The notes below the pieces were generated by a model that saw only the letters and a list, made by a program, of their open reading frames with translations, searched no databases and had not been told where the DNA came from. A stretch of DNA of 64,000 nucleotides. It comes from CAWCCP01 sp963701245. Its GTDB lineage: Bacteria > Patescibacteriota > Saccharimonadia > Saccharimonadales > UBA4665. The stretch covers positions 434,001 to 498,000 of the forward strand of contig OY969576.1 of assembly GCA_963701245.1 (NCBI GenBank), written 5' to 3'. A program made the translations under genes and the position numbers. Shown here in pieces: positions 33,205 through 42,577 of this stretch; position 1 is the stretch's first letter; each line of letters opens with the position of its first letter.

Positions 33205-35441
33205 AAATAGTTATCGTGGCTCCCTACTTTTATCCTCATGTCGGCGGTGTAGAGGTATACACCTTAAATATGGCCAAGCAATTAAAAGATCGAGGCTGGC
33301 AAGTAGTTATCATTACGACAAATTTGTCAAAATCGGATAAGACTATGGATAGAATCGATGGGATAAAAATATATCGATTGAACGTACTTTGTAAAGTGTC
33401 CAATACTCCTGTCGGGTTATTTTGGCGTCGAAAAATCAAACGGATTTTAAAGGATGAAAATCCGGATGTAATTAATGGGCATACACCGGTACCATATTTG
33501 GCGGATATTGCAGAACGTGTAAGCGGACAGATCCCCTTTGTATTGACCTATCATAATGATATAGGGAAAGATAGCTTCTTATATCGTCTGCTTGTAGGGA
33601 TTACCCAGACGACTCTCACAAAGCGTACTCTTCGACGATCGACCAAAATTATTGCCACTTCGGATTACTATGTAAATCGATCCACTATATTACGTCCCTA
33701 TCAGTCAAAAATTGAAATTGTGTCGCCGGGTGTCGATATGTCCATCTTTAACTCTAAAGTTACCATCGGTGACTTGAAAGAACGCTATAGCCGTGAAAAA
33801 GTCATTCTTTTTGTGGGATCTCTTAATAGTACACAGCAACACAAGGGAGTCGATCGCTTGATTACCGCCTTTTCTGAAGTTTGTGAGACAGAAAATAACT
33901 GCAAATTAGTGATTATTGGCGAGGGTGACGCTAAGCAGACGTATATTGATCAAGCCAAGAAAGAAGGTTTATCGAAACGAGTAGAGTTCACTGGTTACAT
34001 ATCCAATAAGCGACTTGCTCAGTATTATAAGATGGCAAAAATGCTCGTCATGCCGTCAACTGATAGTAATGAAGGATTCGGCATGGTACTTCTAGAAGCA
34101 AACGCCGTTGGCACACCCGTAATTGGTAGTAAAGTTGGCGGCATCCCATTTGTAGTGCAACATAATAAAACGGGCTTATTAGTGTCACCAAAAAGCGTGA
34201 ACCAGTTGAGTAAAGCGATTCGTTTATTACTTGACGATCCCGAAAAAGCAACTGAACTTGGTAGAGCTGGCTCCAAACGAGCTGCTCGCGATTTTGACTG
34301 GAGAATACTGGCGCAAAAGAGTAATTTGATTTTTACCGATGCAATGAAACCAACGATAGTACAGGTTGCCGGATACTACCCTCCTCATCTCGGTGGCATG
34401 GAGCAAGTTACCCAGACTATCTCTGAAGAATTAGCCCGTGATAACTACACTGTCCAGGTACTCACTACAAACCTACCTCAATCCAAAGAAAAATTTGATA
34501 ATTCAGTTGAACACCTAACTATTAAGCGATATAAGGCATTTGAGTTTGCCCATACGCCAATTTCATTTGGTATACTATCGGCACTTTTTCGAGTTCCTAA
34601 GCGTTCAATTATCCACTTACATCTAGGTCAAGCGTATTTTCCCGAGCTGGTTTGGTTTACTTCTAGGGTAAAAAAGATCCCGTATGTAGTTCATTTTCAT
34701 TTAGACTTACAACCAAGCGGTATACTGGGTCATCTATTTGTGATATATAAAAAAACCATACTCTCCTTCGTTATTAGTCATGCCAGTCGAGTCATAGTCT
34801 TTACTAATGACCAGGCAAAGTTTATTCAAGAAGCATATGGCATACCAAAAGACAGAATTGATATTATACCGAATGGAATAAACGGGCAGTTTTTCAAAGG
34901 GCCAAAAAAGACCGTACCTAAGCAACCATTTAATCTACTGTTTGTCGGCAGATTGACAGCTCAGAAAAGGGTGAACCTTGTCATTGGGATGCTGCCGTTG
35001 CTTCATGTCAAGACGAGGTTAACTATTATTGGTGACGGTGATATGGAGCACCGACTTAAAGAACAAGTTAAAAAACTAAAGTTAAAGAATGTTACTTTTA
35101 CCGGTGAACTTTCTCAGGCAGAAGTAATGAAACATTATGATACGTCGGATATATTTATCATGGCCTCACAGAATGAAGGTATGTCATTAGCTATGCTTGA
35201 GGCGATGGCTTCAGGTTTACCGGTGGTGGGATCGAATACTATGGGTATCCGCGATGTAATTTCTGGTGTTGGCATGTTGGTCGACGATATCGATGAAGTA
35301 TCCTTAGCTGAAGCAGTGAATTACCTATTAACTGATGAGCATATGTTAGCAACGTATGCCGAAAAGAGTTATTTGACTGCTCAAAAATATACATGGCCTA
35401 AGTCGGTCAAAGCAATTGAAAAATTGTACCAGAAAGTTTGA
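33201..35441 (+). CDS. tandem GT4-GT4 glycosyltransferase
   Basis: A 746-residue protein with two complete GT4 enzymes end to end. Unit 1 (~1-378): VIVAPYFYPHVGGVEVYTLN, IVSPGVDMSIFN, VILFVGSLNS, EGFGMVLLEANAVGTPVIGS. Unit 2 (~379-746): IVQVAGYYPPHLGGMEQVTQ, IIPNGINGQFF, LLFVGRLTAQKR, EGMSLAMLEAMASGLPVVGS. Both keep the donor-site Glu residues, so both may be active, adding two sugars in sequence. Peripheral membrane location is typical. Overlaps of 4 nt with the upstream gene and 4 nt with the next (TTG start at 35438) show tight translational coupling. Confidence 0.9.
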   Translation: MKIVIVAPYFYPHVGGVEVYTLNMAKQLKDRGWQVVIITTNLSKSDKTMDRIDGIKIYRLNVLCKVSNTPVGLFWRRKIKRILKDENPDVINGHTPVPYLADIAERVSGQIPFVLTYHNDIGKDSFLYRLLVGITQTTLTKRTLRRSTKIIATSDYYVNRSTILRPYQSKIEIVSPGVDMSIFNSKVTIGDLKERYSREKVILFVGSLNSTQQHKGVDRLITAFSEVCETENNCKLVIIGEGDAKQTYIDQAKKEGLSKRVEFTGYISNKRLAQYYKMAKMLVMPSTDSNEGFGMVLLEANAVGTPVIGSKVGGIPFVVQHNKTGLLVSPKSVNQLSKAIRLLLDDPEKATELGRAGSKRAARDFDWRILAQKSNLIFTDAMKPTIVQVAGYYPPHLGGMEQVTQTISEELARDNYTVQVLTTNLPQSKEKFDNSVEHLTIKRYKAFEFAHTPISFGILSALFRVPKRSIIHLHLGQAYFPELVWFTSRVKKIPYVVHFHLDLQPSGILGHLFVIYKKTILSFVISHASRVIVFTNDQAKFIQEAYGIPKDRIDIIPNGINGQFFKGPKKTVPKQPFNLLFVGRLTAQKRVNLVIGMLPLLHVKTRLTIIGDGDMEHRLKEQVKKLKLKNVTFTGELSQAEVMKHYDTSDIFIMASQNEGMSLAMLEAMASGLPVVGSNTMGIRDVISGVGMLVDDIDEVSLAEAVNYLLTDEHMLATYAEKSYLTAQKYTWPKSVKAIEKLYQKV

Positions 35442-37801
35442 CCTTGAAAATTACACGTGGACCAATACTAATCGGCACAACCTACCTATGGCTACTCTTT
35501 GTTGTCTTCAGTTGGCGTGATACTAGTACTTTTGGCATCCTCGATACGCTGGGTTTTTTAGTACTCATAATTCTACCTGGTCTTTTAACTCAGTTTGGTT
35601 TAAAAATGGGCAGAGCACTGCCCTATTGGCATCGCTTTGGACAGATTATAGGCACTAGTATTATAGAGATATTTTTGTGGATTATCTTCTGCAATACTGT
35701 GCTTCCTCATCTGCATGTAGACCGGCCGCTTGATAGACATCCGTTGCTCATGGAACTAAGTGTTCTCTATATCGGATTGCTCATTTGGGCGTATATAAAT
35801 TTAAAGAATATTCAATTTAGATTTACGAGACGACTGTTATTTAAATCTCAATTTAACTTATTGTCGCTTTGTATACCACTCATATTTATCATTCTATCAG
35901 TTGGTGGTGCAATAAGCCTCAATAACGGTGGCACAAATGCACTTACCCTAATTATGCTGTTTGGAATCGCGTGCTACTTCGGCGTAATGATGTTATGGCG
36001 TAATAAACTTCACGATAATACTTTTGCCTGGACAATTTATATGATTAGCGTATCACTATTATTTATGACCTCACTTCGGGGTTGGTTTGTGACCGGGCAT
36101 GATATTCAGCATGAATTTCAAGTGTTTCAAATTACTAAGCAGCTTGGTGTGTGGCATATGAGTAATCAACGAGATCCATATAATGCCTGTTTGAGTATTA
36201 CCATCCTACCAACTGTCTTCTCAAACCTATTACATGTTGCTGATCCCTATATCTATAAAGTTTATTTTCAATTGATTTTTGCGGCAGTACCAACAATTCT
36301 TTACATCTTTATGCGGCGATACGTGACAAAAGCAAAGGCTTTGTTGGCGGTAATATTCTTCATTGGATTTCCAACATTTTATACCGATATGCCTTTTTTA
36401 AATCGCCAAGAAATAGCATTTTTGTTTTTGTCGCTCATGCTGCTCGTGATATTTGAAGATAGAATGCGTATACGAAAAAAACAATGGCTATTTATTGGTT
36501 TTGGTTTAGGTATGATATTGGCGCATTATTCTACAACTTATTCTGTGCTTCTTCTACTACTATTTTTAGTATGTGTGCAGCCAATATTTTTCTGGATTGC
36601 GCCAAAGCTGAGTAAGTTAAAGCTATTTCATCAATCCAGTATCAACATACTGAGAGGTATCCGACGTAAAAAAATGCCTTTTATTACCATTCCTATGGTA
36701 GTTATGTTGTTTTACTTTTGTTTTATTTGGTTTACCGTAATTACTAATACCGCCACTGGAGCATCAAATATATTAATTCAAGTTGTCGATAGTGTAAAAA
36801 ACGGCCTAAACGCAGATGCACGATCGAGTGATGTATCATATAGTATATTTTCGCCGCAAGTGGTAAGTCCTAAACAGCAGCTCCAGAATTATGTCACCAC
36901 CGTAGTCGACCCAGCACGTAAACACGCAAATCCGCTCACTTACTATCCGACATCAGTTGTAAAAAAATACCCCGTTTCGATCGTCAATCAATATGACTCA
37001 CCGCCTACGGCACTCGGTAAATTGCTTGATGATTTCGGTATTAACGTATCCAATTTTAACTACATCATTAAACAATCTTCAGCCAAGCTACTTCAAATAG
37101 TAGTTTTAGTGGGTCTGTGCTACGTTCTTGTTAGGAAGAAATATAATAATGCTATAGAGCCGCAATTCTTTTTATTAGCGGTAGCGAGTTTAGTCTTCGT
37201 ATTTTTACAGGTAGTACTGCCCGATGTATCGCAATCATACGGAATTTTACGTGCGTTCCAACAATCATTAATGGTCTTAGGCTTACTTGTAGTTATCGGA
37301 TTATTTGCATTGGCATCGTTGTTTCGTAAACCGTTGCTTACAAAGATTATTCCTCCAATTGTCACAATTGCCTTTTTTCTCACATCCACGGGTGTCGTTT
37401 CTCAAATACTTGGCGGCTATCAAGCGCAATTATTTCTTAATAATAGCGGACAATACTACAGCGTCTATTACACTCATAAACAAGAGCTCGCTTCTATTGC
37501 GTGGCTCAATACTATTACCGATGAAACTAAATATGGTGCCAACACCCATGCGCTACTGCAAACAGATGAATTTGATTCTTCAAAATTATCAGCTTATACA
37601 AAAATTCCGGAAGTTAATGATGTCAACCCCGGTCTAATACAACCATACGCCTATGTCTATCTTGGTTATAACAATGTCACGACGAATCAAGCAGCGATTT
37701 TTTATAACGGTGATCTAATTAGTTATACATTCCCAACGAATATGCTTAATCAGCAAAAAAACCTCATATACAGCAATGGTGGTTCGGAGATATATAAATG
37801 A
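35438..37801 (+). CDS. large polytopic membrane protein, DUF2206-like
   Basis: A 787-residue membrane protein with roughly 14-16 hydrophobic helices, a soluble loop around residues 445-525 (TNTATGASNILIQVVDSVKN through a Tyr/Pro-rich part), and a C-terminal extracytoplasmic domain of about 110 residues. The region with GHDIQHEFQVFQITKQ and PTFYTDMPFLNRQEIAFLF resembles DUF2206 proteins and the C-type glycosyltransferase fold, where Asp/Glu/His in the first outer loop bind a lipid-linked sugar. It could transfer sugars outside the membrane or polymerise units. The start is TTG 35438, overlapping the previous stop; TTG 35444 is an alternative. It overlaps the next gene by 4 nt. Confidence 0.75.
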   Translation: MTLKITRGPILIGTTYLWLLFVVFSWRDTSTFGILDTLGFLVLIILPGLLTQFGLKMGRALPYWHRFGQIIGTSIIEIFLWIIFCNTVLPHLHVDRPLDRHPLLMELSVLYIGLLIWAYINLKNIQFRFTRRLLFKSQFNLLSLCIPLIFIILSVGGAISLNNGGTNALTLIMLFGIACYFGVMMLWRNKLHDNTFAWTIYMISVSLLFMTSLRGWFVTGHDIQHEFQVFQITKQLGVWHMSNQRDPYNACLSITILPTVFSNLLHVADPYIYKVYFQLIFAAVPTILYIFMRRYVTKAKALLAVIFFIGFPTFYTDMPFLNRQEIAFLFLSLMLLVIFEDRMRIRKKQWLFIGFGLGMILAHYSTTYSVLLLLLFLVCVQPIFFWIAPKLSKLKLFHQSSINILRGIRRKKMPFITIPMVVMLFYFCFIWFTVITNTATGASNILIQVVDSVKNGLNADARSSDVSYSIFSPQVVSPKQQLQNYVTTVVDPARKHANPLTYYPTSVVKKYPVSIVNQYDSPPTALGKLLDDFGINVSNFNYIIKQSSAKLLQIVVLVGLCYVLVRKKYNNAIEPQFFLLAVASLVFVFLQVVLPDVSQSYGILRAFQQSLMVLGLLVVIGLFALASLFRKPLLTKIIPPIVTIAFFLTSTGVVSQILGGYQAQLFLNNSGQYYSVYYTHKQELASIAWLNTITDETKYGANTHALLQTDEFDSSKLSAYTKIPEVNDVNPGLIQPYAYVYLGYNNVTTNQAAIFYNGDLISYTFPTNMLNQQKNLIYSNGGSEIYK

Positions 37802-39102
37802 GCCTATCAGAAGGATCTGTAGATGGAGACGATGCAATGTCCCATAACATTGCGACACGATACTACCGATTATTACTAAAAAATTCGCTTTTTAAAAACT
37901 CTATAAACTTAATGCTTTCTGCTGGAGTAACTGCTTTATTTGGTTTTGTGTTTTGGACTATTGTGGCGAGATCATTTCGCCCGGAAACGGTAGGCCTGGC
38001 GACAACATTACTCTCAATGTGCAGCTTGCTTTCATTGCTAGGGTTAGCCGGATTCGATACGATTTTTGTTCGGTTTTTGCCGAAATCAAATCAGCGCAAT
38101 GAGCATATTAATAACGGATTGATTGTATCGGGCATTGCCTCAGCTATTTTAGCGTTTGGATTTTGCCTACTAATATCACTTTTGTCTCCAAAGTTGTCAT
38201 TCGTAAATAGTTCTATTTGGTTCCAACTAAGCTTTATTATATTTACTATTTTTACGACCTGGAACATCCTAACGAATGCCATCCTTATTGCTTATCGTCG
38301 AACATCCTTTGTGGTAATCATCAATATTATTTTTAGTGCTTTTAAAATGGTATTGCCATTTCTAATCAGTAGCGGCGGCCCAATGACTATATTTACATTT
38401 ACCGGACTTGCACAAGTGTTGAATGTTGTCTTAAGTGTTGGTGCGCTTATGTACTTTTATAACTATAAGCCAGCTCTTCGGTTGCATTTTGGTATTTTAA
38501 AAGAGATGAGTCGATATGGATCAGCTGTGTATGTAGGTCAGGTGTTAAATCTTCTACCGGACTCATTTTTGCCGCTTATTGTCGTCAATAAGTTAGGTGC
38601 CTCTGCCGCTGCGTATTTCTATATTGCTATGACGATAGCCAATTTGCTCTATACGGTATCGTTTTCGACAGCTCAAGCATTACTTGCGGAAGTGGCCAAT
38701 GATGAGTTGCATTTAATTGACCATCTTAAAAAAGGACTAAAATTCTCTGCTTTACTGACTCTTCCGCTAGTTATTTTAATAATAATATTTAGTCCATACA
38801 TACTTACGCTGTTCGGCGAAATGTATAAATCTGGAGCGACCAGCGTATTGCGATTATTGAGCATTGCTGGGCTAGGAGTAATGGCCGGAGCTCTCATTAA
38901 CGTGTACTTCAAACAAACTAGGAAACTAAAACCTATGCTAATTACTACGGCATCAAATTCGCTAGCAACCGTCATACTTAGCTACGTATTAATAGATGTT
39001 TTTGGTCTTAATGGTATCGGTTGGGCATTTATTATTGGTGGCTGTATTTCTTTGGTGATAGGCGCGTATTATGTCTATGATAGTGTCATTGTTAAGATGT
39101 AA
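37798..39102 (+). CDS. oligosaccharide flippase (Wzx/MATE-like), copy 1
   Basis: A 434-residue protein with about 12-14 TM helices. The N-terminal SLFKNSINLMLSAGVTALFG and FWTIVARSFRPETVGLATTL, followed by FDTIFVRFLPKSNQR, are typical of the polysaccharide biosynthesis/flippase family (MOP superfamily). It would move a lipid-linked glycan across the membrane. A second flippase on the other strand (43625-44887) has the same layout (RNSFYIMFSTGTMALFGFIF, NNTFIRFLPKSHNRD), so they are paralogues. Overlaps the preceding gene by 4 nt. Confidence 0.9.
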   Translation: MSLSEGSVDGDDAMSHNIATRYYRLLLKNSLFKNSINLMLSAGVTALFGFVFWTIVARSFRPETVGLATTLLSMCSLLSLLGLAGFDTIFVRFLPKSNQRNEHINNGLIVSGIASAILAFGFCLLISLLSPKLSFVNSSIWFQLSFIIFTIFTTWNILTNAILIAYRRTSFVVIINIIFSAFKMVLPFLISSGGPMTIFTFTGLAQVLNVVLSVGALMYFYNYKPALRLHFGILKEMSRYGSAVYVGQVLNLLPDSFLPLIVVNKLGASAAAYFYIAMTIANLLYTVSFSTAQALLAEVANDELHLIDHLKKGLKFSALLTLPLVILIIIFSPYILTLFGEMYKSGATSVLRLLSIAGLGVMAGALINVYFKQTRKLKPMLITTASNSLATVILSYVLIDVFGLNGIGWAFIIGGCISLVIGAYYVYDSVIVKM

Positions 39103-39135
39103 ATATGATATAGTAAATTCTTTAACCCCAATCAT

Positions 39136-39996
39136 ATGAAATTATCCACCATAGTGCCACAAAAAGTTATTAATCGTATTCCTGATAAACAGTTTGTGTA
39201 TCTTACCTATTGGCAAATAACGCATGATTTTCTGAACCTAAAGCATCCGAAATCCTTTTCAGAGAAACTCCAATGGATTAAGCTCAATGGAAATTTGGAA
39301 CGGTATGCACCCTTAGTTGATAAATACGAAGTCAGAAAATATATCAAAGACAAAATAGGTGAAAAATATTTGATACCTTTAATAGGGTGTTGGGATACTT
39401 TTGATCAAATTCCGTTTGATACCTTACCGAAGCGATTTGTCTTAAAAGCAACGCACGGTTCCGGGTATAACTATATTTGTTTGGATAAAAGTAAGATAAA
39501 TATGCCAGAACTAAAACGACTAGTAAACGGTTGGTTGCAGGAAAATTACTACATTTTTAAACGTGAACGGCAGTATAAACATTTAAAGCCGAGAATTATC
39601 TGTGAAAAATACATGGAAGATGAACACCATGATTTACGAGACTATAAGTTTTATTGTACGAGAGAAAAAATTCAATTCATTGAGGTTCATTCCGATAGAA
39701 GCAACGGACAAAGAGTCAATATTTTCAATGAAAAATGGCAAGAATTGGCGATAAAAACTATCAGTAAAGGTTCGGATACCAAAATTGATAAACCGGCCAA
39801 TTTAACCGAACTGCTAAAGCTCACGAAATTATTAAGTAAACCCTTCCCTTTCGTACGGGTGGATTTATATTCCGTACATGACCAGGTGTATTTTGGCGAG
39901 TTAACTTTTACTCCGGCAGATCGTATTTTCCCATTTGTCGGACAGTCAAATTATGATGTGGGAGCAATGCTTAATCTGGAAGATTATCTTAAATAG
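39136..39996 (+). CDS. TupA-like ATP-grasp protein
   Basis: A 286-residue protein: FSEKLQWIKLNGNLERYAPL and DKYEVRKYIK, then RFVLKATHGSGYNYIC, an ATP-grasp P-loop-like segment, ICEKYMEDEHHDLRDYKFYC, and VRVDLYSVHDQVYFGELTFT with the metal-binding Asp/Glu near the end. This is the TupA-like ATP-grasp family (teichuronopeptide synthesis in Bacillus). It probably makes an amide bond between a sugar acid and an amino acid, or a related ligation, on the surface glycan. It fits with the UDP-glucose dehydrogenase at 41205, which supplies uronic acid. It lies 33 nt after the flippase gene. Confidence 0.8.
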   Translation: MKLSTIVPQKVINRIPDKQFVYLTYWQITHDFLNLKHPKSFSEKLQWIKLNGNLERYAPLVDKYEVRKYIKDKIGEKYLIPLIGCWDTFDQIPFDTLPKRFVLKATHGSGYNYICLDKSKINMPELKRLVNGWLQENYYIFKRERQYKHLKPRIICEKYMEDEHHDLRDYKFYCTREKIQFIEVHSDRSNGQRVNIFNEKWQELAIKTISKGSDTKIDKPANLTELLKLTKLLSKPFPFVRVDLYSVHDQVYFGELTFTPADRIFPFVGQSNYDVGAMLNLEDYLK

Positions 39997-40027
39997 CGAT
40001 ACTTCTAAAAATCTTTTCCAATCAATT

Positions 40028-41191
40028 ATGAAAATTCTACGTATTGTCAGTGCCGGTTATGAACAAGGCGGCGTCGAAAACGGTATCGTTCTCACAAATA
40101 AAATCCTCGAGCAAAAAGGACATCAGATTAAAGTTATCTCAAGCAACATACGCCCAGATAAGAATCGCTTTAGTGACTATGAGTTTAGTAAAATACCAGA
40201 GTCTGGATTTAAAAAAATTATTTATTGCGCCTTTAATATAAGTGCCTATAAAACAACAAAACGAGTACTCCAAGATTTTCAGCCAGATGTCGTTTTACTT
40301 CATACGATGGTACAACCAACAGCGGCGGTATTATTTTTATTAAAAAATTATCGAACGATACTTTTTGTACATGGACCGGAAATATACACCTCAACTCTTT
40401 TGCCTTGGTTTCTGCAGAGTCAGGATTATTCCGACGGGAGTTATGATTTAAGTAAACTTACCATAACTGGTAGGTTACATTACTGGTATTTTAGATATTT
40501 TTGTGGAGTATTTTATAAAATTTCTTGGAAAAATATAAATACTGTTGTGGCGCTTAGCTCCTATACCGAATCAATGCTCAGGAAGGAAGGCTACCTGCCG
40601 ATATATATTCCTAACGGTGCATCACTGTTACCGCCGGAACGACCGAGAACTAATAATCAAGTAATCTTCAGTGCTGGGAGGCTTGAGAAATTTAAAGGCT
40701 TTGATGTGCTTATTACTGCCGTTGGTATATTGCAAAAGAAGTTTCCAAACATCTCATTACGCATTGCTGGAGAAGGAAGTTTTCATGAGGATCTTCGTCG
40801 CTTGATCACAGCTCACTCTTTAAGCAGCTCTGTTACTCTGCTAGGAAATTTAGACGCCGATAGGATGAAACAAGAATATGCGAACTGCGCAATTTTTGTA
40901 CTCCCATCAATCTGGCCCGAAACATTTGGTAAAGTCGGCATCGAAGCAATGAGTATTGGTAGACCAGTAATAGCAACGAAAGTGGGCGGTGTACAGGACT
41001 GGTTAGAAAACGAACAAAACGGCCTACTTGTTGATCCTGGAGACTCCAAAGAAATGGCGAAAGCTTTAGATAAATTATTAAGCGATCAGAAATTACTGCT
41101 AGACATGTCTGAAAATGCCGAAAAAACAGCTCAAAAATTTTCAATGACAGAGTTTGCCAACAATATAGATACTCTAATTTCAAATCAATAA
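40028..41191 (+). CDS. GT4 glycosyltransferase
   Basis: A 387-residue enzyme from ATG 40028 (MKILRIVSAGYEQGGVENG); the frame can be extended upstream into the ATP-grasp gene but that part is not conserved-looking. Motifs: LHTMVQPTAAVLFLL, YIPNGASLLPPERP, VIFSAGRLEKFKGFDVLITA, and PETFGKVGIEAMSIGRPVIA (donor site). It probably adds one sugar in glycan assembly. It converges on UDP-glucose dehydrogenase with only 13 nt between the stops. Confidence 0.9.
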   Translation: MKILRIVSAGYEQGGVENGIVLTNKILEQKGHQIKVISSNIRPDKNRFSDYEFSKIPESGFKKIIYCAFNISAYKTTKRVLQDFQPDVVLLHTMVQPTAAVLFLLKNYRTILFVHGPEIYTSTLLPWFLQSQDYSDGSYDLSKLTITGRLHYWYFRYFCGVFYKISWKNINTVVALSSYTESMLRKEGYLPIYIPNGASLLPPERPRTNNQVIFSAGRLEKFKGFDVLITAVGILQKKFPNISLRIAGEGSFHEDLRRLITAHSLSSSVTLLGNLDADRMKQEYANCAIFVLPSIWPETFGKVGIEAMSIGRPVIATKVGGVQDWLENEQNGLLVDPGDSKEMAKALDKLLSDQKLLLDMSENAEKTAQKFSMTEFANNIDTLISNQ

Positions 41192-41204
41192 TTCTGTCAG
41201 CCAA

Positions 41205-42515
41205 CTACCGACCAACGCTGTAGTAATCAAAGCCTAGTGATTTGAGAACTTCTGTAGAATAGATGTTTCGTCCATCAAATATGGCTGGTGTTTTCATGAT
41301 CGTCTTTAGTTCTTTAAAGTCTAGTTGTTTGAATTCTTCCCATTCGGTAACTAATAGTAAGGCATCGGCATCTTTTGCGGCTTCTATTGCCGAGCCAGTA
41401 AAGCTCAAATTCGGTTGATTATTAAAATAATCACGCATATTATCACCTGCCTGCGGGTCATATGCGGTAATGATTGCACCTTTTTCTATCAGTGCTTGGA
41501 TAGTATAAATTGCAGGAGATTCGCGTATATCATCAGTGTCTGGTTTAAACGCCAAACCCCAGATCGCAACATGTTTACCAGACAAGTTATTATTGAAATA
41601 TGAATCGAGTTTTTCCACTAGTTTCAATTTCTGTTTAGAGTTTATGTCGATAATACTTTCTAGCAATCGGAACTTATAGCCCGACTGATTGGCAGTTGCC
41701 AGTAAGGCTAAAATATCCTTTGGGAAACAACTGCCCCCGTAACCAATACCAGGATTGAGAAAACGGTTGCCTATTCGCGGATCTGACCCGATACCCAGTC
41801 GAACATTATCAACGTTCGCCGAAACTTTCTCACATAAATTCGCTACCTCATTTATAAATGAAACTTTCATTGCCAGGAATGAATTAGCTGCATACTTTGT
41901 CAACTCTGCAGAACGAGCATCCATTATTAGAAATTGAGAACTGTCTTGGAGAAAAGGAGAGTACAAATCATACATTACTCGTTGAGCCTTCTGGCTACTC
42001 GTTCCAATTACAATCCGATCGGGGTGCATAAAATCTTCAACTGCCCATCCTTCTCGCAAAAATTCTGGGTTGGATAGTATATCAACACTTGTATTTCCGT
42101 TTTTACGAAACGTTTCAGCCAGTTTTTCACTTGTGCCAACGGGGACGGTGCTTTTATTGACTACAACTGTATAGCTTTTTAGCACTGTACTGAGCTGGTT
42201 GACGACGTGCTCTAGAGCGGTAATATTAGCTGATCCATCATCACTAGGTGGTGTTGGCAAAGCTAAAAATATAATCTCTGCAGCGTCAACTTCTTCGTTA
42301 ACCTGTTCAGAAAAAGTTAGATTGCCTTTGTCTAGAGACTCTTGAAAGGCCCTTTGCAAGCCAGGCTCATAAATAGGAAGTATGCCTTTTCGCAATTGTT
42401 CGATTTTTGCTTTGTCAATGTCAATACACTGCACCGCATTGCCTTGAAGTGCGAAACACACGCCTGTCACGAGACCAACGTATCCGGTACCTATTACTGT
42501 AATAGTTTTGCTCAT
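41205..42515 (-). CDS. ugd: UDP-glucose 6-dehydrogenase
   Basis: Oxidises UDP-glucose to UDP-glucuronate with two NAD+. A 436-residue enzyme with the Rossmann start TVIGTGYVGLVTGVCFALQG, SNPEFLREGWAVEDFMHPDR, GIGYGGSCFPKDILALL with the catalytic Cys, then WGLAFKPDTDDIRESPAIYT and the C-terminal UDP-binding part with FDGRNIYSTEVLKSLG. All catalytic pieces are present. It provides uronic acid for the glycan made by its neighbours. A TATAAT-like box overlaps the start region (TTTTATAATGAGC), so the transcript may be leaderless. Confidence 0.93.
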   Translation of the reverse strand: MSKTITVIGTGYVGLVTGVCFALQGNAVQCIDIDKAKIEQLRKGILPIYEPGLQRAFQESLDKGNLTFSEQVNEEVDAAEIIFLALPTPPSDDGSANITALEHVVNQLSTVLKSYTVVVNKSTVPVGTSEKLAETFRKNGNTSVDILSNPEFLREGWAVEDFMHPDRIVIGTSSQKAQRVMYDLYSPFLQDSSQFLIMDARSAELTKYAANSFLAMKVSFINEVANLCEKVSANVDNVRLGIGSDPRIGNRFLNPGIGYGGSCFPKDILALLATANQSGYKFRLLESIIDINSKQKLKLVEKLDSYFNNNLSGKHVAIWGLAFKPDTDDIRESPAIYTIQALIEKGAIITAYDPQAGDNMRDYFNNQPNLSFTGSAIEAAKDADALLLVTEWEEFKQLDFKELKTIMKTPAIFDGRNIYSTEVLKSLGFDYYSVGR

Positions 42516-42577
42516 TATAAAATATGACCTATAAGATTATATATATTATAAGATTATTATTAAACTAAGTCAATTTT

